Of a stretch of 64,000 nt of DNA, positions 1 to 7,016 are shown piece after piece. This stretch comes from Rugamonas sp. A1-17 (GTDB taxonomy: Bacteria; Pseudomonadota; Gammaproteobacteria; Burkholderiales; Burkholderiaceae_D). The number at the start of each line of letters is the position of its first letter. Position 1 is the first letter of the stretch. A program made the translations under genes and the position numbers. The notes below the pieces were generated by a model. The model saw only the letters and a list, made by a program, of their open reading frames with translations, did not search any database and was not told the origin of the DNA. The DNA lies in NCBI GenBank assembly GCA_025548565.1, contig JAJLPB010000010.1:1-64000 (forward strand), written 5' to 3'.

Positions 1-10
1 CCTGTGGCCG

Positions 11-337
11 CTAGATGTCGTGGTGCTCTTTGGCCGAACATACCAATAACACGCGGCAAGCCTCAAAAATGTCATCCACGCACTCGGCGGCCGAGATTCC
101 AACCTCCTCATGCCCAGATTGGTCATGAGCTAAGGCGGGAAATAATTCTAGGGACGCCGGATAATGAAGCTTCGCAGCGATAGACGCAATCAGTGCGCAA
201 CCTATGTTCGCATCAAGCGATTTTGATAGTACGTCTTGAGCCAAAAGTTTCGCATCATTGAAGGTCTCATACGTTCTCATATCACTCGTCCCAATTTCTC
301 TTCCGTTCCTATTCCGAAGGTCTGCAACTGGCCGCAT
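11..337 (-). CDS. hypothetical protein, 108 aa
   Basis: I do not recognise this protein. It reads as a soluble, mixed-charge 108-residue protein with no signal peptide, no membrane segment and no clear motif. It lies 10 bases downstream of the membrane-protein gene at 348-776 on the same strand, so the two may be co-transcribed. Base composition is visibly AT-richer than the genes beyond 3 kb. That, and the recombinase gene at 930-1796, suggest it is cargo of an integrated element. The start at 337 is the first in-frame Met and is not otherwise confirmed. Confidence 0.5.
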   Translation of the reverse strand: MRPVADLRNRNGREIGTSDMRTYETFNDAKLLAQDVLSKSLDANIGCALIASIAAKLHYPASLELFPALAHDQSGHEEVGISAAECVDDIFEACRVLLVCSAKEHHDI

Positions 338-347
338 GCAGACTGCT

Positions 348-776
348 TTAAAAATTTGGCCTCGATACTATTTTAACTGTCCATGCGCCTAAGATAATCG
401 CCAACCAGCATAGCACGCCTTCTACTGTCGCTAAACTCAACGATAGAGCACCATTTATTGCCATATTGGTTTGATAGACAAGCGCCAATGATAACGCCAA
501 GGGTATCCATCCGACTATGGCAGAAGCCAAAACCGTGCGGGCAGGATACAGCCGATTAATTGGCCAGGCAGGGCCAGCAAAAAGGACGGTGAGCGTGATC
601 ATGCCACCAATTCGCTCCGCATCGGGGTTGATCGCCTTGGCTCCGTAGAACTCGTGAGGTAGAAAACCGTGGCAATACACCCATAGGATGGCTATGGAAA
701 TTCCAATTAGCAGAAGCAAGCAACATTTACCAACCTTGATAGCTAACTGCATCTGTACTCCGAGTTGAATCTTCAC
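348..776 (-). CDS. hypothetical multi-pass membrane protein, 142 aa
   Basis: The protein has about four hydrophobic segments, at roughly residues 17-37, 57-75, 83-103 and 112-135, so it is probably an inner-membrane protein. I do not recognise the family. A second Met at residue 9 is an equally plausible start. It is followed closely by the gene at 11-337 on the same strand. Both genes are less GC-rich than the rest of the window, consistent with acquired DNA next to the recombinase gene at 930-1796. No function is assigned. Confidence 0.5.
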   Translation of the reverse strand: MKIQLGVQMQLAIKVGKCCLLLLIGISIAILWVYCHGFLPHEFYGAKAINPDAERIGGMITLTVLFAGPAWPINRLYPARTVLASAIVGWIPLALSLALVYQTNMAINGALSLSLATVEGVLCWLAIILGAWTVKIVSRPNF

Positions 777-929
777 TGGCCAGGTTCGCTACTGGCCAGG
801 CTCATTCTGCTGGCCGATACAGGCAATCTCAAGGAGAACGCCATTTCGCTGAGAAGCATAGCATGTTGCACTTGTGAAAAATTCACTCTTTGTCACAGGT
901 TAATGCTGCACAGAGTAAAAGCCCCCGCC

Positions 930-1796
930 CTAGCGGCCGAGATAGACGGCAGTGATTTGCTCTCGACCGTGACCCATTTCTTCGGACAATAAGAGCCTTG
1001 CCGAGAGATCACGCTCCCGCTGCTCGGGACTTAGCTGAGATGAGCGTGGACCACCGCGCGCTGGGCACTGCCAGCCGTTGAGCTGTTGGTAGCGTAACTG
1101 CGCATAATGATGGCGTAGACCGTGCACCCCGTGAATGCTCGCCCTGTCGCATTGGGCGCGAAAGCGTTGCAGCTGATCGCGATACTGCACGTGACTGGGG
1201 ATAAGGCTTCCGCCAGCGACGAGCCGCTTGGCTTCGTTGAGAACTTCCCGCTGTTCAGGCGTGCGGATGGCGATCTCACGATATTTTCCGCCCTTAGTCC
1301 ATGAGTCCTTGAGCCTTAGTCGATCGCCGCCATCGGCCCACGCAGGCACGATCTTGATGCTCTCCTCGCGCCTCAAACCAAACGCGGACTGCAAGCGGAG
1401 GGACATGGCCGTGTAGGCATCCGTGATCTTCGCCAAGCGCGCATCATCAAGCACCTTGGCCTTGGAGATGTTGGTGACAAAGGTGCGCTTGTCGATGTCG
1501 TAGCTGCCGTTGTCGCGCGCGATGATGTTGTCCTTGCCGATCTTCTGCGCCCACCACCGCATGGCGCTCATTCGGTTCTTCATCGTGCCGGCGCTGACGC
1601 CATCGGCTTTCCACTGCTGCACCAGCGCGTCCACATGCTTGGGACGCAGACTGTCAGCATTCATATGGCGATATCCGAGATCGTGCAGCTGGTTGGCGAC
1701 GTGCGAGAGTATCCGCGCGCGGTCGGCCTGCGTGGCATAGCTGCCGTCGCGATTGCGGTCGCATAGCTGCTTGAGTTGATAGTTCAAGTCGCGCAT
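930..1796 (-). CDS. tyrosine recombinase (phage-type integrase)
   Basis: This 288-residue protein looks like a phage/ICE-type integrase with an N-terminal SAM-like DNA-binding domain (about 1-95) and a C-terminal catalytic domain. Tyrosine-recombinase residues can be read in order: Arg in FGLRREES, Lys in TKGGKYRE, His-x-x-Arg in HGLRHHY, His in MGHGREQ, and the nucleophile Tyr in the final AVYLGR. The gene therefore appears complete. It would catalyse site-specific integration or excision of a mobile element. It sits about 1.2 kb from tRNA-Pro, a common attachment target, with an AlpA-like gene between them, but this integrase subfamily does not always travel next to its own att site. Confidence 0.85.
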   Translation of the reverse strand: MRDLNYQLKQLCDRNRDGSYATQADRARILSHVANQLHDLGYRHMNADSLRPKHVDALVQQWKADGVSAGTMKNRMSAMRWWAQKIGKDNIIARDNGSYDIDKRTFVTNISKAKVLDDARLAKITDAYTAMSLRLQSAFGLRREESIKIVPAWADGGDRLRLKDSWTKGGKYREIAIRTPEQREVLNEAKRLVAGGSLIPSHVQYRDQLQRFRAQCDRASIHGVHGLRHHYAQLRYQQLNGWQCPARGGPRSSQLSPEQRERDLSARLLLSEEMGHGREQITAVYLGR

Positions 1797-2654
1797 CGCA
1801 TGCTCCTAAAATCAAACTTGGTGTGATCGAGTCAGGTAAGTGTTTCTGGCCTCCGTGCTTGCCGCAGCAAGGACGGTTTGTAAAGGCCTCGGGACACCAC
1901 TCCCGTGTATGCGGTGTGTTCACTGCTTGCCCGCGCCGCATGCGCGTGTGGCGCCGCGATCCGCTCCTTGTAGAAGCCTGATCGAGGTGGGACCAGTTAC
2001 CCAGGGTCCATGGGGTGTGCCTCGCACACGTTGTCGGCCCACGAGGGGCAAGGTTGGCAAGCAGCGTTCTGCTGCGCTGATGGCGGTAGATCCGCCGTCA
2101 CTGGCCTGCGTCACTGAGAAAACAGCGGCGGAGCCCATATAGCGCTTGGTTGCTAGCGCGTCGTCACTGGCAGCAGGCCGCCAGTAACGACGCGCGGCTT
2201 GCGCCGCAGACTAGGGCGGCGTATCGACATGCACGCGCGGTTGGACGGCGCGTGCGGCTAGGAAGGTACTTGATGTTGCACACGAAATTGGATTCCCGCG
2301 TACGCGGGAATGACGCGCGAACGTTGTTTGATGTAGCCGGGAGCCCGGCACATCACCGGCCCGCTCAGGGCGAAGCCGATCTGGGATGAAGCTATACGGA
2401 TGCTGTATCTAAGGGCGCGTGACGAGCGCTACGCCTGGCGCGATGCCAAGTTGCGCGAAGGGCGATCCTTCGCGTCGAAAAGCATATTGTCCTCCACCTC
2501 GCATCGCGCCCGCATCACCGCCTTGAAATTCTCTTCGATTTATTTGTCGGCGAAGCTAGCGAAGAATCGACGCCAAAAACCGGGCCAATTTCGGGTCGCA
2601 CTTGCGCGGCAACCGGAGGACAGTGCTGGCAGCACATGTACAAAGGAGGAAGAC
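1797..2654. other. 858-bp stretch without a supported gene
   Basis: Several short open frames occur on both strands, but none has a ribosome-binding site plus a recognisable protein. The region contains the palindromic repeat at 2292-2311. It also has a near-perfect inverted repeat (10-bp arms, one mismatch) at about 2162-2191. It separates the recombinase from the AlpA-like gene and may hold regulatory or recombination sites of the element, or decayed element DNA. Nothing more can be supported. Confidence 0.5.
2292..2311. repeat. dRS3-like palindromic repeat ATTCCC-N8-GGGAAT
   Basis: The 20-bp unit ATTCCC GCGTACGC GGGAAT is a perfect palindrome. It matches the layout of the Neisseria dRS3 repeat (ATTCCCN8GGGAAT), and similar units occur as dispersed repeats in other betaproteobacteria. 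It could fold as a hairpin or act as an integration target. I saw only one clear copy in this window. Confidence 0.6.
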
Positions 2655-2903
2655 ATGAACCGATCATCCCTGCCCCGCACCACACGAATGATCCGCCTGC
2701 CGGAAGTGATGGCGATCTGCGGGCTGTCGCGCAGCACCGTGTACGCCTACACCAAGCGCGGCGAATTCCCGGCGCGGGTTAAGATCACCAGGCACGCTTC
2801 GGCATGGGTTCGGGAAGAGGTGCTGGCCTGGGTGGAAAGCCGTATCGAGGCCAGTCGCCGTTGTACCCCAACACCGGCAGAAAATCGTGAGACGCGGGTT
2901 TGA
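2655..2903 (+). CDS. AlpA-family DNA-binding protein (excisionase/regulator)
   Basis: This 82-residue protein has the AlpA/MerR-like winged-helix layout: a MIRLPEVMAICGLSRSTVY-type helix-turn-helix (about residues 12-32), then the wing FPARVKI and SAWVREEVLAWVE. AlpA proteins act as excisionases or activators of integrase genes in P4-like elements. The start at 2655 is set by a strong AAAGGAGG at 2642-2649. An upstream extension of the frame to 2400 is not supported. It lies just before tandem 12-mers and tRNA-Pro, which fits the edge of an integrated element. Confidence 0.85.
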   Translation: MNRSSLPRTTRMIRLPEVMAICGLSRSTVYAYTKRGEFPARVKITRHASAWVREEVLAWVESRIEASRRCTPTPAENRETRV

Positions 2904-2916
2904 CCGCTAAAAGAAG

Positions 2917-2940
2917 TTTGTTGGGGTATTTGTTGGGGTA
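2917..2940. repeat. two tandem 12-mers TTTGTTGGGGTA
   Basis: Two perfect head-to-tail copies of TTTGTTGGGGTA occupy 2917-2928 and 2929-2940. An inverted partial copy (TACCCCAACA) lies at 2864-2873, inside the end of the AlpA-like gene. Short direct repeats next to a tRNA 3' end commonly serve as arm-type binding sites for integrase or excisionase. That role is inferred here. Confidence 0.6.
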
Positions 2941-2949
2941 CGGACTTGC

Positions 2950-2982
2950 AAAAACAACAAAGGCCAGTCCGAAGACTGGCCT
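2950..2982 (-). terminator. Rho-independent terminator of tRNA-Pro
   Basis: On the minus strand, a 9-bp perfect stem AGGCCAGTC/GACTGGCCT (2961-2982) closes a UUCG tetraloop and is followed by a T-rich tract, TTGTTGTTTT (2950-2960). It begins about 16 bases after the end of tRNA-Pro, the usual position for a tRNA terminator. Confidence 0.85.
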
Positions 2983-2998
2983 AAGCTGTTGATTCTAT

Positions 2999-3075
2999 TG
3001 GTCGGGGCGAGAAGATTCGAACTTCCGACCCCTTGCACCCCATGCAAGTACGCTACCAGGCTGCGCTACGCCCCG
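2999..3075 (-). tRNA. tRNA-Pro (anticodon GGG)
   Basis: The reverse complement folds as a 77-nt cloverleaf. The acceptor stem is CGGGGCG/CGCCCCG with discriminator A and an encoded CCA. The anticodon arm is CTTGC-ATGGGGT-GCAAG with anticodon GGG, and the T-arm has TTCGAAT. It reads proline CCC/CCU codons. The 3' half faces the recombinase and AlpA-like genes, so this tRNA is a plausible attachment site for the neighbouring element. A terminator follows at 2950-2982. Confidence 0.95.
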
Positions 3076-3190
3076 ACGAATTTGAGATTATAGCAGCCCC
3101 TTTAAGTATTTGTCATGTTTGCTTTCGCGTGGCCGCAACACCCCGCCCGGCAGGAGTAAGATATGAATTTCCGCCCGCCATAGAAACCGC

Positions 3191-4027
3191 ATGCACTTCC
3201 CCGCAGAACTCGCCGACCTCGAACAAGCCGCCGATCTCGTCCGCCAGGCCGATGCGCTGATTATCGCCGCCGGCGCCGGCATGGGCGTCGATTCCGGCCT
3301 GCCCGACTTCCGCGGCAACGAGGGCTTCTGGAAAGTCTACCCCGCCCTCGGCCGCGCCGGCATGGAATTCGCCAGCGTCGCCACGCCCTACACCTTCCGC
3401 TCCGATCCCACGCTGGCGTGGGGCTTCTACGGCCATCGCCTGCAGCTCTACCGCGACACCGCGCCGCACGCCGGCTTCGCCCTGCTCAAGGCCTGGGGCG
3501 ACAAGATGGATGGCGGCTACGGCGTCTTCACCAGCAACGTCGACGGCCATTTCCATCGCGCCGGCTTCGACCCGCAGCGCATCTACGAATGCCACGGCTC
3601 CATCCATCACCTGCAATGCATGGAGCCCTGCGGCCCCGATATCTGGAGCGCCGACGCCTTCGTGCCGCAAGTCGATACCGACGCCTGCCGCCTGCTGAAC
3701 GCCGCGCCGCTATGCCCGCACTGCGGCGGCATGGCGCGGCCGAATATCCTGATGTTCGGCGACTGGGGCTGGAACGAGCGCCGCGCGGTGGTGCAGGAGG
3801 CGCGCCTGCAAGCCGTGCTGCAGGCGGCGCAACGGCCGCTGGTGATCGAGTTGGGCGCGGGCGTCGCGATACCGTCGGTGCGCAATTTCAGCCAGCGCGT
3901 GGTCGTCAAGCACGGCGGCCGCATGATACGGATTAACCCGCGCGAGCCGGATGTCGCCAGCCCGCGCGACGTCGGCCTGGCGATGGGCGCCCTGGACGCC
4001 CTGACGGCCATCGCCGCCTTGCTATAA
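3191..4027 (+). CDS. Sir2-family NAD-dependent protein deacylase
   Basis: This 278-residue sirtuin would remove acyl groups from protein lysines using NAD+. Visible motifs are the NAD-binding GAGMGVDSGLPDFRG (residues 28-42), TSNVDG (114-119, the usual TQNID position), and the catalytic His in CHGS (H135). Two zinc-binding cysteine pairs follow, C143/C147 and C175/C178. Length and domain order match bacterial class II/III sirtuins, so it should be active. It stands alone after tRNA-Pro and converges on the FAH-family gene with only 5 bases between the two stop codons. Confidence 0.9.
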   Translation: MHFPAELADLEQAADLVRQADALIIAAGAGMGVDSGLPDFRGNEGFWKVYPALGRAGMEFASVATPYTFRSDPTLAWGFYGHRLQLYRDTAPHAGFALLKAWGDKMDGGYGVFTSNVDGHFHRAGFDPQRIYECHGSIHHLQCMEPCGPDIWSADAFVPQVDTDACRLLNAAPLCPHCGGMARPNILMFGDWGWNERRAVVQEARLQAVLQAAQRPLVIELGAGVAIPSVRNFSQRVVVKHGGRMIRINPREPDVASPRDVGLAMGALDALTAIAALL

Positions 4028-4032
4028 ACGGT

Positions 4033-4740
4033 TTATACCAATTTAACCGCGATGCCGGACAAGCCGTCCACCTCCCCCACCAGCGTCTGCCCGCGCACCA
4101 CCGCGCCCACGCCCTCCGGCGTGCCGCTGAAGATCAAGTCCCCCGGCGCCAGCGCGAACAGCGTGGATAAATTGGCGATGGTCTCGCTGATCGACCAGAT
4201 CAGATGATCGATGGTGGCCGACTGTTTGGTCACGCCATCCACATCCAGCCGGATCGCAGCGTGGTTGATGTCGCCCGCTTCGGCGGCGCGGTGGATCAGG
4301 CCCACCGGCGCCGAATAGTCGAAGGCCTTGCCGATTTCCCAGGGGCGGCCGGCGTCGCGCATCTTGAATTGCAGGTCGCGCCGCGTCATGTCCAGTCCCA
4401 CCGCGTAGCCGAAGATATGCCCGGCCGCGTCCTCCACGGCGATATCGCTGCCGCCCTTACCGATGGCGACCACCAGTTCGCACTCATAGTGCAGGTTGTT
4501 GGTCACCTGCGGATACGGCAGCTCCAGCACCGCGTCCGGCGCCACCGGGACGACCGCCTGTGCGTCGTTCGGTTTGCAGAAGAAGAATGGCGGTTCGCGG
4601 TCAGGGTCGAAGCCCATCTCGCGCGCGTGCGCAGCGTAGTTGCGGCCGACGCAGTAGACGCGGCGTACCGGGAACAGGTCGGAAGTACCGGCGACCGGCA
4701 GGCCGACGATGTCGTGAGCGGGAATAACGTAGGATGGCAT
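4033..4740 (-). CDS. fumarylacetoacetate hydrolase family protein (fumarylpyruvate hydrolase-like)
   Basis: A 235-residue FAH-fold enzyme that would cleave a C-C bond in a dioxo-acid such as fumarylpyruvate or acylpyruvate. Motifs seen are CVGRNYAAHA (30-39), probable metal ligands in YECEL (E86, E88) and GLDMTRRD (D117), and FSGTPEGVG near the C terminus. The start at 4740 (MPSYVIPAHD) matches family N termini. The longer upstream frame to 4824 is not supported. No gentisate or aromatic-degradation genes are adjacent, so the physiological substrate is open. Confidence 0.85.
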   Translation of the reverse strand: MPSYVIPAHDIVGLPVAGTSDLFPVRRVYCVGRNYAAHAREMGFDPDREPPFFFCKPNDAQAVVPVAPDAVLELPYPQVTNNLHYECELVVAIGKGGSDIAVEDAAGHIFGYAVGLDMTRRDLQFKMRDAGRPWEIGKAFDYSAPVGLIHRAAEAGDINHAAIRLDVDGVTKQSATIDHLIWSISETIANLSTLFALAPGDLIFSGTPEGVGAVVRGQTLVGEVDGLSGIAVKLV

Positions 4741-4825
4741 GATGCTCCGATAGCTGGAATGGGAGATCAGGCATGGTACAACAGCCTCCGCCCGCGTGCA
4801 GCGGACGGAAACAATACGAGACAAA

Positions 4826-5440
4826 TCAGGTCATCAGCAACGCGCGCATGGCGACGCGGAAAGCATCCGCCAGGCTGGCGCGGTTCATGTCGGGCCGGTA
4901 CAGCGCGCGTATCGTCAGGCCGTGGAAGTAGGAGATCAGCGTGTCGAGGCGGCCGTCCAGCAGCACGTCGTCCACCGGCAGGTTGCGCTGTTCCCGACCG
5001 CGCTTGACCAGTGCCCGCAACTGCGCCCGCGAGACTTCCTCGTTTTCGCGCATCTTGGCGGCGATGACCGGATTGCGCGAGGCCTCGGCAAACATCTCCA
5101 GCGGCACGCCCCACGGCTGCGGGTCCAGCGACTCGTCGATGTGGATGGGCGCATCTTCCAGGATCGCTTCCAGCGGATCCTCGCGCGAGGCCAGGTCGCG
5201 CAGCAGTCCCGAGACATGTTCCGCCTCGCGCGCCACAAAGGCCAGGATGATGGCATCCTTGCCGTCGAAGTAGTTATAAATATGCCCCGCGCTCATGCCG
5301 GCCTGCTTGGATATCTCGGCCATGCTAGCGCCGTGGAAGCCGCTGCGCGCAAAGCAGACGGCGGCCGCTTCCAGCACCTGGTTGCGCCGGTTCTGCGCCC
5401 GTTCCGGGTCGGTACGTCGTTTTGCGATAGGTGCGGTCAT
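4826..5440 (-). CDS. TetR/AcrR-family regulator of the adjacent RND pump
   Basis: A 204-residue one-domain repressor with an N-terminal TetR helix-turn-helix (about 20-68; GASMAEISKQAGMSAGHIY) and an all-helical ligand-binding C-terminal part. It is the last gene in the same direction as the RND efflux operon (5566-11351), so it most likely represses that operon in the absence of ligand. A matching palindrome overlaps the pump promoter at 11390-11407. The start at 5440 was chosen because the longer frame beyond it contains low-complexity antisense-like sequence. It may have its own promoter at 5478-5506. Confidence 0.88.
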   Translation of the reverse strand: MTAPIAKRRTDPERAQNRRNQVLEAAAVCFARSGFHGASMAEISKQAGMSAGHIYNYFDGKDAIILAFVAREAEHVSGLLRDLASREDPLEAILEDAPIHIDESLDPQPWGVPLEMFAEASRNPVIAAKMRENEEVSRAQLRALVKRGREQRNLPVDDVLLDGRLDTLISYFHGLTIRALYRPDMNRASLADAFRVAMRALLMT

Positions 5441-5477
5441 GGGGTCTTCCTTGGGTAACGGTCTTGCCTGAGGCGGT

Positions 5478-5506
5478 ACTGTGGCGAAGGCTGCCACTTT
5501 TGTCAA
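5478..5506 (-). promoter_or_regulatory. predicted sigma-70 promoter of the TetR gene
   Basis: On the minus strand a consensus -35 TTGACA (5506-5501) is followed after 17 bases by a weak -10 CACAGT (5483-5478). It lies about 40 bases before the TetR start at 5440. This would let the repressor be made independently of the pump operon. Confidence 0.4.
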
Positions 5507-5522
5507 TTTATCAGCGACCGGA

Positions 5523-5556
5523 GGCGGCGGGCGCGCAACACTCGGCGCCCGCCGCC
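5523..5556 (-). terminator. strong GC hairpin after the outer-membrane factor gene
   Basis: An 11-bp perfect stem GGCGGCGGGCG/CGCCCGCCGCC with a 12-nt loop lies 9 bases past the stop of the outer-membrane factor gene. No T tract follows on either strand, so it is either a Rho-independent-like stop of reduced efficiency or an mRNA-stabilising 3' hairpin. It separates the three pump genes from the TetR gene. Confidence 0.45.
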
Positions 5557-5565
5557 CCAACCGCC

Positions 5566-7014
5566 CTAGCCCCGCTGCGGCGCGACTTCCGGCTGCCAGC
5601 CGCCGCCCAGCACCTTGTACAGCGTGACCGCGTTGCTGGACTTGCCCAGCCGCGCGGTGATCAGCCCTTGCTGCGCCGCGTACAACGCGCGCTGCGACAC
5701 CAGCGCGTTCAGGTACGAGTCCGCGCCCTTGCGGTAGCGCGCCTCGTGGATGCGGAAGCTCTTGTCGGCCGCATCGACCAGCGCCTGCTGCGAGGCGATG
5801 CGCTCGTCCAGCGTGCCGCGCTGGGCCAGCGCGTCCGCCACCTCGCGGAACGCCACCTGGATCGCCTTCTCGTACTGCGCCACCGAGATGTCGCGATTGG
5901 CCTTGGCGATATTCAGGTTGGCGCGATTGACGCCGCCGTCGAAGATCGGCAAATTGATCTGCGGGACGAAGCTCCACGTCGACGATCCCGCCTTGAACAG
6001 GCCGGACAAGTTGCTGCTCGCGCTGCCGCCCGACGCCGTCAGCGATATGCTGGGGAAGAAGGCGGCGCGCGCCACGCCGATGTTGGCGTTGGCGGCGCGC
6101 AGCGAACGTTCGGCCTCCTGCACGTCGGGCCGCGATTGCAGCAGGTCCGATGGCAGGCCGGCCGGAATCGCCGCCAGCTGCGTCACCGCGTCCAACTCGC
6201 CCGCTGGCAGCAGTTCCGCGGGCACGCCGCTGCCAACCAGCAGCGTCAGCGCGTTCTGGTCCAGCGCCACCTGCGCGGTGTAGACCGCCATGTCGCTGCG
6301 CGCCGATTCCACGCTGGTCTGCGCTTCGTACATGTCCACGCCGGAGGTGACGCCGGAGTCGAAACGCTTCTTGCTCAAGTCATAGGAGGTCTGCTGGCTG
6401 CGCAGCGTTTCCGCCGCCAGCGTCAGGCGCTGCTGGTCGGCGATTAGCGTCAGATAGGCATTGGCCACTTCGGCCACCAGCGTGATCTGCTGCGCGCGGC
6501 GCGCTTCCTCGGTGCCGAGGTAGGTCTGCAAACCTGCCTCCGACAGGTTGCGCACCTTGCCGAAGAAGTCCAGCTCATACGAGGCCATCGCCAATCCGCC
6601 GCTGTACTGGCGGTTGATGGCCGCCTCGCCGGTGCTGGTCATGGTCGATGGCGTGCGCGATGCGCTCTGGCTGACGTTGGCCGACAGCTTGGGCAGCAGT
6701 GCCGCGCTGTCGATGTTGTACTGCGCCTTGGCCTTCTCGATGTTGAGCACCGATACGCGCAGGTCGCGGTTGTTGGCCAGCGCCAGCTCGATCACCTTGC
6801 GCAGGCGCTCGTCGGCGAAATATTCGCGCCACTGGATTTCGGAGACCGGCCTGGCATCGGCCGCCGCTGCCGGCACTCCCTTGTAGGCGTCGCCGGCCGG
6901 CCAAGACTGCGCCACCGGTTGCGCCGGACGTTCATACACCGGCGCCAGGCTGCAACCGCCCAAGGTGGTGGCCAGTGCGGCCAGCACCGCCATTGTGAGT
7001 AAAGATTTTTTCAT
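5566..7014 (-). CDS. RND efflux outer membrane lipoprotein (NodT/OprM family)
   Basis: A 482-residue TolC-like outer-membrane channel. It begins with a lipoprotein signal peptide and lipobox LGGCS (Cys about 21), followed by two OEP repeats typical of the NodT family. It docks with the inner-membrane pump and periplasmic adaptor encoded immediately upstream, with only 2 bases between this gene and the pump gene stop. Length matches OprM/CusC-type proteins. It is the third gene of a tripartite efflux operon led by the adaptor gene at 11351. Confidence 0.93.
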   Translation of the reverse strand: MKKSLLTMAVLAALATTLGGCSLAPVYERPAQPVAQSWPAGDAYKGVPAAAADARPVSEIQWREYFADERLRKVIELALANNRDLRVSVLNIEKAKAQYNIDSAALLPKLSANVSQSASRTPSTMTSTGEAAINRQYSGGLAMASYELDFFGKVRNLSEAGLQTYLGTEEARRAQQITLVAEVANAYLTLIADQQRLTLAAETLRSQQTSYDLSKKRFDSGVTSGVDMYEAQTSVESARSDMAVYTAQVALDQNALTLLVGSGVPAELLPAGELDAVTQLAAIPAGLPSDLLQSRPDVQEAERSLRAANANIGVARAAFFPSISLTASGGSASSNLSGLFKAGSSTWSFVPQINLPIFDGGVNRANLNIAKANRDISVAQYEKAIQVAFREVADALAQRGTLDERIASQQALVDAADKSFRIHEARYRKGADSYLNALVSQRALYAAQQGLITARLGKSSNAVTLYKVLGGGWQPEVAPQRG

Positions 7015-7016
7015 GA

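Noticed and set aside
765..992. 75-residue plus-strand frame before the recombinase
   Set aside because: Overlaps the end of the recombinase gene, with no ribosome-binding site or recognisable protein.
1840..2389. Several short frames (95-100 residues) in the gap after the recombinase
   Set aside because: No ribosome-binding sites, no domains, overlapping frames on both strands. Treated as non-coding.
2400..2654. N-terminal extension of the AlpA-like frame
   Set aside because: The strong ribosome-binding site at 2642-2649 and the AlpA domain both place the start at 2655.
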